Assembly: GCA_003511945.1 (NCBI GenBank)
Contig: DOJA01000187.1
Coordinates: forward strand, 585-16,822
Source of the DNA: Phycisphaerales bacterium
GTDB lineage: Bacteria > Planctomycetota > Phycisphaerae > Phycisphaerales > UBA1924
Reading direction: 5' to 3'
DNA length: 16,238 nucleotides
The position numbers were made by a program, and so were the translations under genes. Positions 6,494 through 13,825 of the stretch are shown in pieces (within the stretch, counting starts at the first letter, position 1; every line of letters starts with the position of its first letter). The notes beneath the pieces are model-generated. The model was not told the origin of the DNA. It did no database searches and was given only the letters and a program-made list of their open reading frames with translations.

Positions 6494-8881
6494 TCAGGGA
6501 CAGAGGTTCAGCCAGTTGGAAAGGATGGCCGTGATGTCGTCAAAGTCGACCAGGCTGTTGCCGTCGGCGTCGCCCGGGCCGCTGCGCCCCGACGGGTAGG
6601 ACTGCTCCCAGCGTGCGAGCACCTCGCTGATGTCGTTGAAGTCGACCGAGTCGGTGTCGTCCGCGTCGCCCGCGCACACGGGCGTGCGGAACTCGCGCGG
6701 GGCGCCGGTCCCCTGGGTGACGCCCGCCGTGTTGGACGCCTCCACGGACCACGAATAGCTGCGCTTGGAGCGGAGAACCCCCGGCGCCGGCGTGAACTGC
6801 AGCAGCGCCGGCCCGGACTGATCGATGACCGTGATATCGAACGAGCCATCGTCGTCGGTGTCCTCCTGCACGACGAGGCGGTAGGACGCCGCGTCGCCCG
6901 ACGCGCCCCACGAGAGCATGGGCGTCTTCGACGCCGTGACCGCGCCGTCCGCGGGCGACAGGAGCGCGAAGTCGCCCGGCTCCGGCGCGGTGATCGAGAA
7001 CGCCGCGACCCGCGAGCCCGAGCCGTCGGCGTTGTTCACGCTCAGCGTCCGCGGACCCAGGGCGGCGTCCGAAGCGATCTGCAGCGACAGCCCCGTGACC
7101 TGAGTCCCCAGCGCGTTCGGGACGGGCGTGCCCACGACCGCGACCCCCCCGCCCGCGACGGTGAACTCCGCGGCGCTCGACACATTCTTGAGGTTCGCCC
7201 CCTCGATCACCACCGGAACGGTCTGCCCGCGCTGGCCCGTCGCGGGGAACACCCCGTCGACCACCGTCGTCGCGCCGAACACGGTGACCCCGATCGTGTG
7301 CGTGTCCGACGAGCCCAGCGAGTCCGTCACGCGCAGCGTCACGCCGTACAGCCCGTTCGACGGGTAGACAAACACCGGCTGCGCCTGCCCCACGGTCTCG
7401 AACACCCCGTCCGCGTCCAGGTCCCAGTCGTAGGACTCCGGCCCCAGTGTCGCGCCGGGCTCGGTGACGCGGGAGTTGATGTCGCCCATGAAGAAGCAGT
7501 TGGTCTGCGCGGTGATGCGCTTGTCGATCCCCGCCACGACCAGGGGCCGGGCCGGCGCATCGTCCACGCGGATGGCCAGGTCGTAGAGCTGCACCGTCTG
7601 GTTGGCGACCGGGTTCGGGCCGATGTCCACCACCCGCACCGTGTACGACCCCGGCGCCAGTTCGCCCGCGTCGATCGACTCGGACACCCCCGCGGGCTGC
7701 GACGCGGCGCTCAGCAGCACCGATGCGCCCGATGCGTCCCGCAGTTCAAGCGAGATGTTGCCCGCCGCGCTCGCGTCGATCGTCGGCGGCGTGGTCGGGT
7801 TGCACGAAGCGGTCTGCTGACCGTTGGCGTAGGAACCCCCGACCGGCGCCGCGGAGATCGTCACGCTCGAGGGCGAGGAGAGCGAGAAGGCGAACCAGTC
7901 CTCGCCGGTGCCGCCGAAACCCGCGGCCCCGTTCAGCGACAGCCCCGGCTGCAGGACCGATCGCCCGCCCCCGGCGCTCAGGTCGCCGAACTGCTGCGCC
8001 GCCGGGGCCGAATGATTGCCGGCGAACCGATCGCCGTAGTTCCGCGTCCCGCCCCGCAGCTCGTCGATGGCCAGCGCATCGAAGTTCACATTGATGAACG
8101 GCTCCATCAGCTTGGTCTGGTCGCAGGGCGTGGCGTGGATGTTCCCGGTGCCGTGCCCGTGCTCGTGCGCGACGGTGTTCCGCAGGTAGCGGTAGTTGTC
8201 GTCTGGGTTGCTGTACCGGGTGGGGATGAAGTGGGAGGTGTTGATCAGCATGTCCCCCCCGCCGACCGTGCTCAGCCCGGACTCGGTGGGGAAGGCGTTG
8301 TAGGCGAGGAAGGTCGTCGTGCCGAACGCCCGCCCGCCCACGCGGATGTCCCCGCGTGCGGCGCTCCGCACCGAGGACTCGCCCATCGCCGTGTTGTCGT
8401 CCGCAACCTCGCGGTAGCGCAGCCCGGTGTACGCGCTCCACGAGGCCAGCGCCTGGCGAACCAGTTCGCGCCCCATGTCGAGGTTCACGGAGCCATACTC
8501 GGTGGCGAAGGCCGCGTTCAGGATGTTGGGACCGACGCTCGAAACCTGGCTCAGCCCCCAGGTCACCCCGTCGGCGGGGAACGAGTAAGTCAGCGTCGCC
8601 CCGATCGCCCGCCCGCTGGGGCCGGTCGACAGGTCCCCCGTCCACACAAGCGTGTCCACGAAGAACCGCTCCGCGTCCTCGCCCAGCGCCGGCGGGCGCA
8701 GGTCGAACTCTTCCTCGAGGGCGGCGATCTGCGCGCCGGTCAGCCCCTGCGGGTAACACGCAACCGACCGCGCCAGCCGTTCGAGCATCCGCGGGCGAGG
8801 GTTGACCGTCGCGGCCTGCAAAGCCGCGAGCGCGCCGGGGTCGCAGCGCAGGAATAGGGAAAGGGCCAGGGCGTCGATCAT
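6494..8881 (-). CDS. Secreted metzincin (matrixin-like) metalloprotease with PKD, IPT-like, Fn3-like and dockerin-like modules
   Basis: The protein has 795 residues from ATG 8881. The zinc motif HEHGHGTGNIH at 239-249 fits HEXXHXXGXXH exactly, and M259 in KLMEP is a likely Met-turn, so the catalytic domain is a metzincin peptidase. A beta-rich pre-peptidase-C-terminal-like domain (about 325-440) follows. Next come a PKD domain (about 445-535, YDWDLDADGVFE and YGVTLRVTDS), an IPT/TIG-like domain (about 540-630) and an Fn3-like domain (about 637-733). Two dockerin-type Ca-binding repeats end the chain (GDADDTDSVDF at 738, GDADGNSLVDF at 769). No anchor follows. The N-terminus is only weakly signal-like; the open frame extends to 9085 but gives no better signal peptide, and an AG-rich stretch sits just before ATG 8881. 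It probably degrades extracellular protein. Function call is strong, start moderate. Confidence 0.88.
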   Translation of the reverse strand: MIDALALSLFLRCDPGALAALQAATVNPRPRMLERLARSVACYPQGLTGAQIAALEEEFDLRPPALGEDAERFFVDTLVWTGDLSTGPSGRAIGATLTYSFPADGVTWGLSQVSSVGPNILNAAFATEYGSVNLDMGRELVRQALASWSAYTGLRYREVADDNTAMGESSVRSAARGDIRVGGRAFGTTTFLAYNAFPTESGLSTVGGGDMLINTSHFIPTRYSNPDDNYRYLRNTVAHEHGHGTGNIHATPCDQTKLMEPFINVNFDALAIDELRGGTRNYGDRFAGNHSAPAAQQFGDLSAGGGRSVLQPGLSLNGAAGFGGTGEDWFAFSLSSPSSVTISAAPVGGSYANGQQTASCNPTTPPTIDASAAGNISLELRDASGASVLLSAASQPAGVSESIDAGELAPGSYTVRVVDIGPNPVANQTVQLYDLAIRVDDAPARPLVVAGIDKRITAQTNCFFMGDINSRVTEPGATLGPESYDWDLDADGVFETVGQAQPVFVYPSNGLYGVTLRVTDSLGSSDTHTIGVTVFGATTVVDGVFPATGQRGQTVPVVIEGANLKNVSSAAEFTVAGGGVAVVGTPVPNALGTQVTGLSLQIASDAALGPRTLSVNNADGSGSRVAAFSITAPEPGDFALLSPADGAVTASKTPMLSWGASGDAASYRLVVQEDTDDDGSFDITVIDQSGPALLQFTPAPGVLRSKRSYSWSVEASNTAGVTQGTGAPREFRTPVCAGDADDTDSVDFNDISEVLARWEQSYPSGRSGPGDADGNSLVDFDDITAILSNWLNLCP

Positions 8882-9173
8882 TGGGCTCACTCTCTCAGGA
8901 TCCGCCCCACCCCACGGGATGACAACGGCCGCCGCCGCGCCGGATCGCCCTCCCGGGAACACGCTGGTCCGGAAAGTCCGCCGCTTCCACCCGTGAATAC
9001 GGCAGAATCGACACCCAAGCAAGTATCGGTCCAAGAGAACCCGCGCCCAAGTTCGGGGATCCGCCCGGACCCGCGCCTTCGTCATCGAAGCCGAGGACCA
9101 CCCGGTTCGGGGTCCGTCATCCCCCCCGGATGACCACCCGACCGTGCCCCGTCGCCGCCGGTCATCGAGGCAA
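8882..9173. other. Intergenic region between metalloprotease and tRNA-Gln
   Basis: These 292 bases hold no gene I can support. A weak minus-strand promoter could drive the protease: TTGCTT and TATTCA (8994-8999) with 17 bases between, each matching consensus at only three positions. A perfect hairpin lies at 9116-9134. The 7-mer GATGACC/GGTCATC recurs in both orientations near the tRNA 3' end. Confidence 0.4.
9116..9134. repeat. Perfect 7-bp hairpin downstream of tRNA-Gln
   Basis: GTCATCC (9116-9122) and GGATGAC (9128-9134) flank a loop of five C. A further GGTCATC at about 9160-9166 could pair alternatively with GATGACC at about 9129-9135. It lies about 40 bases beyond the tRNA 3' end on the minus strand and may end the tRNA transcript or stop processing, but it has no T-tract. 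Confidence 0.4.
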
Positions 9174-9244
9174 TTGGGGATCTAGGATTCGAACCTAGAC
9201 TAACTGAGTCAGAGTCAGTCGTGCTACCGTTACACCAATCCCCA
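9174..9244 (-). tRNA. tRNA-Gln (anticodon CTG)
   Basis: The cloverleaf folds fully. The acceptor stem is TGGGGAT (5' end at 9244) with ATCCCCA. The D arm is GTGT and GCAC around AACGGTA. The anticodon arm is ACTGA-CTCTGAC-TCAGT, with CTG at positions 34-36. The variable loop has four bases. The T arm is CTAGG-TTCGAAT-CCTAG. The U1-A72 pair is typical of bacterial tRNA-Gln. The discriminator is A and no CCA is encoded (the next bases are TTG), so CCA must be added after transcription. It stands alone, with its own promoter 65-100 bases upstream. Confidence 0.95.
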
Positions 9245-9315
9245 GATTGGCATCCTCGCCGGGCCTCGCCGTCGCGCACCACAACCCGGCGCGCCCGGCC
9301 CGCTTCGGATCGCGG

Positions 9316-9345
9316 AGTATACCCCCCCGCCCCTCGCCGGCTCAA
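9316..9345 (-). promoter_or_regulatory. Sigma70-type promoter of tRNA-Gln
   Basis: On the minus strand TTGAGC (9340-9345) is followed after 18 bases by TATACT (9316-9321), a five-of-six match to the -10 consensus. The spacer is G-rich. Transcription would begin near 9309 and give a leader of about 65 bases before the tRNA, removed during maturation. Confidence 0.6.
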
Positions 9346-9382
9346 GCCGTCCCGGTGCTGCTCCCGCCCCGCGCGGAAGCCC

Positions 9383-11371
9383 TCAGTACTTCCGGCTCTC
9401 CTCCACCAGGGCGGCACGGGCCTCCGGGGTCGGCGCGCGGTCGATCATCTCGCCGACGAACGCGCGGGCGGCGCCCGCTCCCGAGGTGCGGAGCAGAAAA
9501 GGCGCCAACGCCGCGGCGTCCTCCACTAGCGTGCGCTCGCGCACCGCGTCGCGCATGAGCGCACCAAGGCGGGCGTCCTTCGAGTCCTCCAGCTCGGCGC
9601 GGGCCACCTGCCAGAACAGGTCGGCGAACTCGGGCACAAGGCGATCGGCACGCGAGAGCGAGGCGTACAGCTCGATCAGCAACGGCGCGTCACGCCGGCG
9701 CGCCGCGCTGTGGATCACCACCCGCGCCAGGTCCGGCGGGCACGAGCCGTTCTGCTTGATCGCCGCCTGCGCGAGCCGGACCGCGTCCTCGTCGCGCCCC
9801 AGGATGACCAGCGCCGACGCCGCCTCGACCAGCCGCCCGGCGCCGAGGGCCGCCCTCATCTCGTCCTCCACGCTCGCGCCGGCCGACCCATCCAGCGGCT
9901 CCTCCACGCGCGGCTGGGGCGCGCCCGCCACAATCAGCGGGTCGCCGAACACATTCACCTTCCACAACTTCCCCTGGTCCTGACGCACCGCCGCCCCCCA
10001 CGGCGCCAGCGCCAGCATCCGCGCCGTCACCAGCGGGCCGGGCAGGAACGCCGCGAGGTACGGCTCGCTCACGGACCCGAAGTAGGCGTACGCCCCGTTC
10101 GCCAGCCAGCGCCCGCCCACCGTGTTCGGGTCATCGATCCGCTCGGCGCTGAACGAGTGGATGAAGTGAACGATCGCCGGTCGGTTGAGCGCCGGGACAT
10201 CGCTCGGGCGCGCCCGCCCCGGGGTCAGGTCGAACCACGAGGGCAACCCGCTGGAGTTCACATGGATGTAGTCGGCGGTGAACCCGAATCGTCCCCGCGC
10301 CCGCCAATCGTCCAGCCCGCCCCGTGGCTCGGCGCTCAGCTCCACCTTCCAGCCCGCCTTGGTGAGCAGGTCGGCCCCCGGTTGCAGGTCGTAGGGCGGC
10401 GCGAAGGAGCGCTTGTAGCCGTCAAAGAGCAGCGCCGAGCGGGGGGTGAGGAAGAGCGCGCACATCGCGCGGTACGCCGCGGTGCGCTCATCGCCGAAGA
10501 TCATCCCGCACCACGCCCAGCGCGAGTCGTCCGCGAACCGCCCGACCCGATCGGTCAGGGCCAGGCGGTCGCCCGCAACCGTGATCCGCGAGGGCGCATT
10601 GAGACAGAGCGTGACGCTGTCGATCCCGTCGCCCAGGCCGCGCCAGCCCCCCTCCCCCCCGGCGCCGGGGTTGAGCGCCTCCACGCCCGCTTCGATGGTC
10701 GTCAGCAGCGACTGGAGCCCCGCCTCGTCGAACACATCGCCCGGGGGGCGCGGCCCGGTATCGGTCCAGACGATGGGCTGCCCGCGTCCCGCCGCCAGCG
10801 CCACCGCCGCCGTCCACGCCGGATCGCGGGGCGAGGCGACCACCACCCCGAAGGGCCTGAATTGTGTCTGCGCCCACACCTGCGCGAGTTCTTCTGGCGT
10901 CCGCGCCCCCCACGACAGTCGCGCGACTTCGTCCAGCGTTGAGCGCCGACCCTCGGGGTCGTCGGGCAGGGGGGGCGCGTTGTCGGGGGGCGACCACCGG
11001 ATCACTGTGCGAGGTTCGAACGCGCGCACGAAGCGGGCGATGTCCTCTCTTGCGCCGTCGGTCCCGTCGTCAATCAGCACCGGGAACCGCTGGCGGAGCG
11101 TCCACCCTCCGACGATGCGGGCGAAGTCCGCCGCGTTGCGGACGAGCACCACCGTGGGAACAACCTTGATCGCCCGCCGGACGCCCTCGACCCGCGCGCC
11201 GAGCAGCACAGGCGGGGGCGTGCTGCCGTTGGTCGGGGCGGGCGTGACCGGCGCCGGCGCCGGGTCCGGGCCTGGGTCCGGGGGGACCTGCGCCGGCGCG
11301 CCCACGGTGCCGCCCAATGTGAACGCGAGTGCGAGCGCAACCCGCAAGCATCGGACGGTACACTGGCTCAT
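9383..11371 (-). CDS. Uncharacterised exported protein (possible degenerate C25/gingipain-like fold)
   Basis: I do not recognise this 662-residue protein with certainty. It has a signal peptide (about 1-28, MSQCTVRCLR then a hydrophobic core ending GAPAQ) and a Pro-rich linker (29-55). Two segments look like alternating beta/alpha units (VPTVVLVRNAADFARIVGGW at 71-90, PFGVVVASPRDPAWTAAVAL at 173-192). A central part holds YIHVNSSGLPSWF (368-380), IVHFIHSFSA (400-409) and an ANGAYAYFGSVSEPYLAAF (424-442) to GDPL (476-479) stretch. The end is helical (about 500-660). The central motifs recall the caspase-like fold of C25 peptidases, but the His and Cys of the catalytic dyad are not at the expected places. 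It probably lies in the periplasm or outside the cell. ATG 11371 sits seven bases after a TATACT and lacks a Shine-Dalgarno site, suggesting leaderless translation. Confidence 0.7.
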   Translation of the reverse strand: MSQCTVRCLRVALALAFTLGGTVGAPAQVPPDPGPDPAPAPVTPAPTNGSTPPPVLLGARVEGVRRAIKVVPTVVLVRNAADFARIVGGWTLRQRFPVLIDDGTDGAREDIARFVRAFEPRTVIRWSPPDNAPPLPDDPEGRRSTLDEVARLSWGARTPEELAQVWAQTQFRPFGVVVASPRDPAWTAAVALAAGRGQPIVWTDTGPRPPGDVFDEAGLQSLLTTIEAGVEALNPGAGGEGGWRGLGDGIDSVTLCLNAPSRITVAGDRLALTDRVGRFADDSRWAWCGMIFGDERTAAYRAMCALFLTPRSALLFDGYKRSFAPPYDLQPGADLLTKAGWKVELSAEPRGGLDDWRARGRFGFTADYIHVNSSGLPSWFDLTPGRARPSDVPALNRPAIVHFIHSFSAERIDDPNTVGGRWLANGAYAYFGSVSEPYLAAFLPGPLVTARMLALAPWGAAVRQDQGKLWKVNVFGDPLIVAGAPQPRVEEPLDGSAGASVEDEMRAALGAGRLVEAASALVILGRDEDAVRLAQAAIKQNGSCPPDLARVVIHSAARRRDAPLLIELYASLSRADRLVPEFADLFWQVARAELEDSKDARLGALMRDAVRERTLVEDAAALAPFLLRTSGAGAARAFVGEMIDRAPTPEARAALVEESRKY

Positions 11372-11385
11372 CGTCGGAGTATACC
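11372..11385 (-). promoter_or_regulatory. -10 element giving a probable leaderless transcript; shared divergent -10
   Basis: On the minus strand TATACT (11378-11383) ends seven bases before the A of ATG 11371, so transcription would start at or next to the start codon. No -35 match and no ribosome-binding site are seen. The core GTATAC is palindromic, so the plus strand also reads TATACC (11380-11385), which could serve the nitroreductase gene and start transcription about 48 bases before its ATG. Confidence 0.5.
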
Positions 11386-11439
11386 GGTGGGGTCACGCCG
11401 GACCGGCGCGGGCGCCGAGCATCTGTCCAAGGAGCAGCG

Positions 11440-12039
11440 ATGACCGTCAATCCGAAGGCCGGCGACCGCCGGAAGCCCGACCACGCCATCGAACGGATCT
11501 TCACCGACCGCTGGTCGCCCCGCGCTATGTCGGGCGAGCCGCTGACCGACGCGGAGTTGCTGCGCCTGTTCGAGGCCGCCCGCTGGGCGCCCAGTTCGTA
11601 CAACGAGCAGCCCTGGCGCTTCCTCTACGCGAAGCGCGCCGCCGCGCACTGGGAGGCCTTCTTCAACCTGCTCCTCCCCGCCAATCAGGCGTGGTGCAGG
11701 AACGCCGGCGCGCTGGCCCTGGTCGTCTCCAAGCGCACCTTCTCACAGAACGGCAAGCCCAACGGGGTGCATGTCTTCGACGCGGGCAGCGCGTGGCAGA
11801 ACCTGGCGCTCCAGGGCTCGCAGATGGGGCTGGTGGTCCACGCGATGGCGGGATTCGACTGGGACAAGGCCCGTCCGGCGCTCGCGGTGCCCGAGGACTT
11901 CAGCGTCTGCGCGATGATCGCCATCGGCCGCCCGGGGAGCGAGTCGGTCCTGCCGGAGGAGATGCGCAAGATGGAGACGCCCAGCCCGCGCAAGCCCGTG
12001 CGAGAGTTCGCCTTCGAGGGCAAGTTCCCGGCGCGATGA
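11440..12039 (+). CDS. Nitroreductase-family FMN oxidoreductase
   Basis: The 199-residue protein starts at ATG 11440, with AAGGAG at 11429-11434. The frame is open further upstream, but that part lies in the divergent promoter. Family signatures are the N-terminal FMN-phosphate motif RWSPR (24-28), AARWAPSSYNEQPWRF (46-61) and a central helix DAGSAWQNLALQGSQMGL. A C-terminal strand with AMIAIGRPG follows. Enzymes of this family bind FMN and reduce nitro groups, quinones or other acceptors with NAD(P)H in the cytoplasm. The natural substrate cannot be read from the sequence. Length is normal for the family. It is divergent from the 662-residue gene and convergent with the SRPBCC operon, whose last stop is only three bases away. 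Confidence 0.9.
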   Translation: MTVNPKAGDRRKPDHAIERIFTDRWSPRAMSGEPLTDAELLRLFEAARWAPSSYNEQPWRFLYAKRAAAHWEAFFNLLLPANQAWCRNAGALALVVSKRTFSQNGKPNGVHVFDAGSAWQNLALQGSQMGLVVHAMAGFDWDKARPALAVPEDFSVCAMIAIGRPGSESVLPEEMRKMETPSPRKPVREFAFEGKFPAR

Positions 12040-12042
12040 GCG

Positions 12043-12870
12043 TCACGCGAACAGCGCCGCGCAGCGCTCGCCCCACCGCCGCTCGAGGCGCTCGACCTTC
12101 TTCGGATCCTCGCCGTAGATCGAGAACCACAGCCACAGCCCGCCGAACTCACCCGGCGCCGCGGCCTGGTGCTCGATGCGCAGGATCGCGCCGTTCCACT
12201 GGTCCAGCCGGATGACGATCAGTCCGCTGGGGTCGACATGGAGCACCTCGCCGGAGAGGGGCGAACCATCGACATCCGTCCCCGTCCACCGCGCGCCCTG
12301 CGTCAGGGCCGTCCACGCCGGCGCACCGTTGAACCCGCGCGGACCCATCAGCGTGTCGAGCATCCGGTTCATCGGCATCGTCACCTTCTGTTGCACCCAC
12401 GCGACCGCGCGGCCGCGCCCGCGGTGGCGCTCCAGGTAGTTCACCAGCCCCCGCAACTCGAACTGCCACCCGCGCCGGATGCAGTCGTACATCCCGTCCC
12501 ACGCGGCTTCCCTGCCGAACCCCGACGACACCAGTCGCAACACCGTCGCGCCGCCCTTGGACTCCAGCGTGTACTCGTCCGCCAGACGCACCGGCGCGCC
12601 GGACCCCGCAGGATCACCCATCTCCCACGAGGTCCGCAGGCGCCGGCGCGGCTCCCACACCTCGATCCGCGCCTCGCCCACCGTCATCGACTTCCACGAG
12701 AACCAGATGCTCCCCCCCTCCCACCCATCCGGGCCGGGCGTCACGCGGCACTCCAGCGGGAACCAGCGCACCAGCTCCTGCGCATCGCTGATCGCGCTCC
12801 ACACCGCCTCGATCGGCGCGTTGATCGTGACCTCGTTGACCAGCGTTCGTCCTTCAGCGGCCTTCTTCAT
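12043..12870 (-). CDS. SRPBCC (AHSA1-like) domain protein, paralogue 1
   Basis: The 275-residue product starts at ATG 12870, with GAGGAG at 12877-12882. The first half is an SRPBCC/AHSA1-like fold: VTINAPIEAVWSAISDAQEL (14-33), RWFPLECRV, ARIEVWEPRRRLRTSWE and TVLRLVSSGF. The second half (about 160-275) is a further domain shared with the neighbouring paralogue (GLWLWFSIYGEDPKKVERL near its end). The fold forms a hydrophobic pocket, but whether this protein binds a ligand or a protein partner is unknown. It is the last gene of an ArsR-SRPBCC-SRPBCC operon, 31 bases after the previous one. ArsR-type regulators are often next to AHSA1-like genes. No catalytic residues can be assigned. Confidence 0.85.
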   Translation of the reverse strand: MKKAAEGRTLVNEVTINAPIEAVWSAISDAQELVRWFPLECRVTPGPDGWEGGSIWFSWKSMTVGEARIEVWEPRRRLRTSWEMGDPAGSGAPVRLADEYTLESKGGATVLRLVSSGFGREAAWDGMYDCIRRGWQFELRGLVNYLERHRGRGRAVAWVQQKVTMPMNRMLDTLMGPRGFNGAPAWTALTQGARWTGTDVDGSPLSGEVLHVDPSGLIVIRLDQWNGAILRIEHQAAAPGEFGGLWLWFSIYGEDPKKVERLERRWGERCAALFA

Positions 12871-12901
12871 AGCGTGCTCCTCATCGAGGCGAATTCGGTG
12901 T

Positions 12902-13825
12902 TCAGCGCGGATTGATCACCTGCTCGCGCCCGAACAGCGCGCCCAGACGATCGGCCGCCCGCTCTGTCAGACGCCGCGCGAACTGCTCGTCCTTGTCCCA
13001 GATCGACACCCACAGCGTCAGCACATCCCCCGCCGAGCCCACGCACGGATCGATCTGCACCCGCAGCAGCGCGCAGGAGAGGTTGTCGATGCTCGCCTGG
13101 AAGTCCTTGTTCCGAATGGCGCGCCGGACCGATCCCCTCATCTCGAACCCGCCCGCGAGCGGCGCGTCCAGCGGCTGACCCTCCGACGCATCCGCGAGCG
13201 ACGCGGGCAGCAGCCCGCCCCCGCTGAAGACCCGCGACCACGCCTCCTCCCGCGTCACCCCCGCCAGGTTGACCCGGGCGTACACCACATGGCGCGTGCG
13301 CCCGGCACGCTCGTCGAGCGCCCGGCGCAGGTTCTCCAGCTCAAACTCCCACCCGCGGCTCACGCCGTCGTACATCGAGTCCCACTCGGCGCCGAACCCG
13401 ATCCCGAAGTGAACCAGCCGCACCACCGTCTCGTTCCCCTCGCGTGAGATGAACCAGTCCACGCCCATCAGCTCCGCCTCGGGCGTCTCCGCCGAGCCCC
13501 ACAGGTTGCGCAGCCGTGCGGGCGGATCCCAGATCGTGATCGGACAGTCCCACTGGTACTCGTTCCGCCACGAGGTGAACAGCGACCCCCCCACCCCCGG
13601 CTTCACCCGCGCCTCGAGCGGGAACCAGCGCACCAGCCCCTCAGCGGTGGCGATGGCCTCCCACACCTCTTCCGGCGTCGCGCGCACGCGGATGGTCTGC
13701 TCGTACGAGCGCTTCGCGCCGGTGGTGGTCATGCCGAACTCGGTCATCGGTGGCTCCTTGTCCTCCCGCGGGGCGGCACAGATCGTGGTGAGCATCAACG
13801 CGGCGACGGTGAATGAAGTGTTCAT
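12902..13825 (-). CDS. SRPBCC (AHSA1-like) domain protein, paralogue 2, with two possible starts
   Basis: The SRPBCC domain begins around IRVRATPEEVWEAIATAEGL, followed by RWFPLEARV, ITIWDPPARLRNLW and TVVRLVHFGIGFG. The distal half parallels the downstream paralogue (LTLWVSIWDKDEQFARRL). Two in-frame starts have good ribosome sites. ATG 13825 overlaps the regulator stop (ATGA) with AAAGGAG at 13833-13839, giving 307 residues. ATG 13747 has AAGGAG at 13754-13759, giving 281 residues, closer to the paralogue length. The longer form adds MNTSFTVAALMLTTICAAP, which looks like a weak signal peptide or membrane segment on an otherwise cytoplasmic-type domain. I report the coupled upstream start but do not exclude the shorter one. 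The tandem arrangement suggests an old duplication. Confidence 0.83.
   Translation of the reverse strand: MNTSFTVAALMLTTICAAPREDKEPPMTEFGMTTTGAKRSYEQTIRVRATPEEVWEAIATAEGLVRWFPLEARVKPGVGGSLFTSWRNEYQWDCPITIWDPPARLRNLWGSAETPEAELMGVDWFISREGNETVVRLVHFGIGFGAEWDSMYDGVSRGWEFELENLRRALDERAGRTRHVVYARVNLAGVTREEAWSRVFSGGGLLPASLADASEGQPLDAPLAGGFEMRGSVRRAIRNKDFQASIDNLSCALLRVQIDPCVGSAGDVLTLWVSIWDKDEQFARRLTERAADRLGALFGREQVINPR

Noticed and set aside
5878..6599. Plus-strand open frames across the batE end and the following gap
   Set aside because: They are out of frame with batE and, past its stop, only translate the REP-like hairpin and flanking GC-rich DNA.
6494..6730. Dockerin repeats taken as proof of a cellulosome
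   Set aside because: No cohesin or scaffoldin is visible, and the partner is a peptidase with PKD/Fn3-like modules rather than a glycoside hydrolase.
7298..8857. Plus-strand open frame of 519 codons
   Set aside because: It is an Arg/Pro/Gly/Val-rich shadow of the metalloprotease, which has clear domains and a catalytic motif on the other strand.
8882..9085. N-terminal extension of the metalloprotease to ATG 9085
   Set aside because: The extra 68 residues are Arg/Gly/Pro-rich, give no signal peptide, and cover the likely promoter region.
9710..10942. Plus-strand open frames opposite the 662-residue gene, including one running on to 12215
   Set aside because: Composition is Arg/Pro-rich without motifs, and the minus-strand frame has a signal peptide and a promoter.
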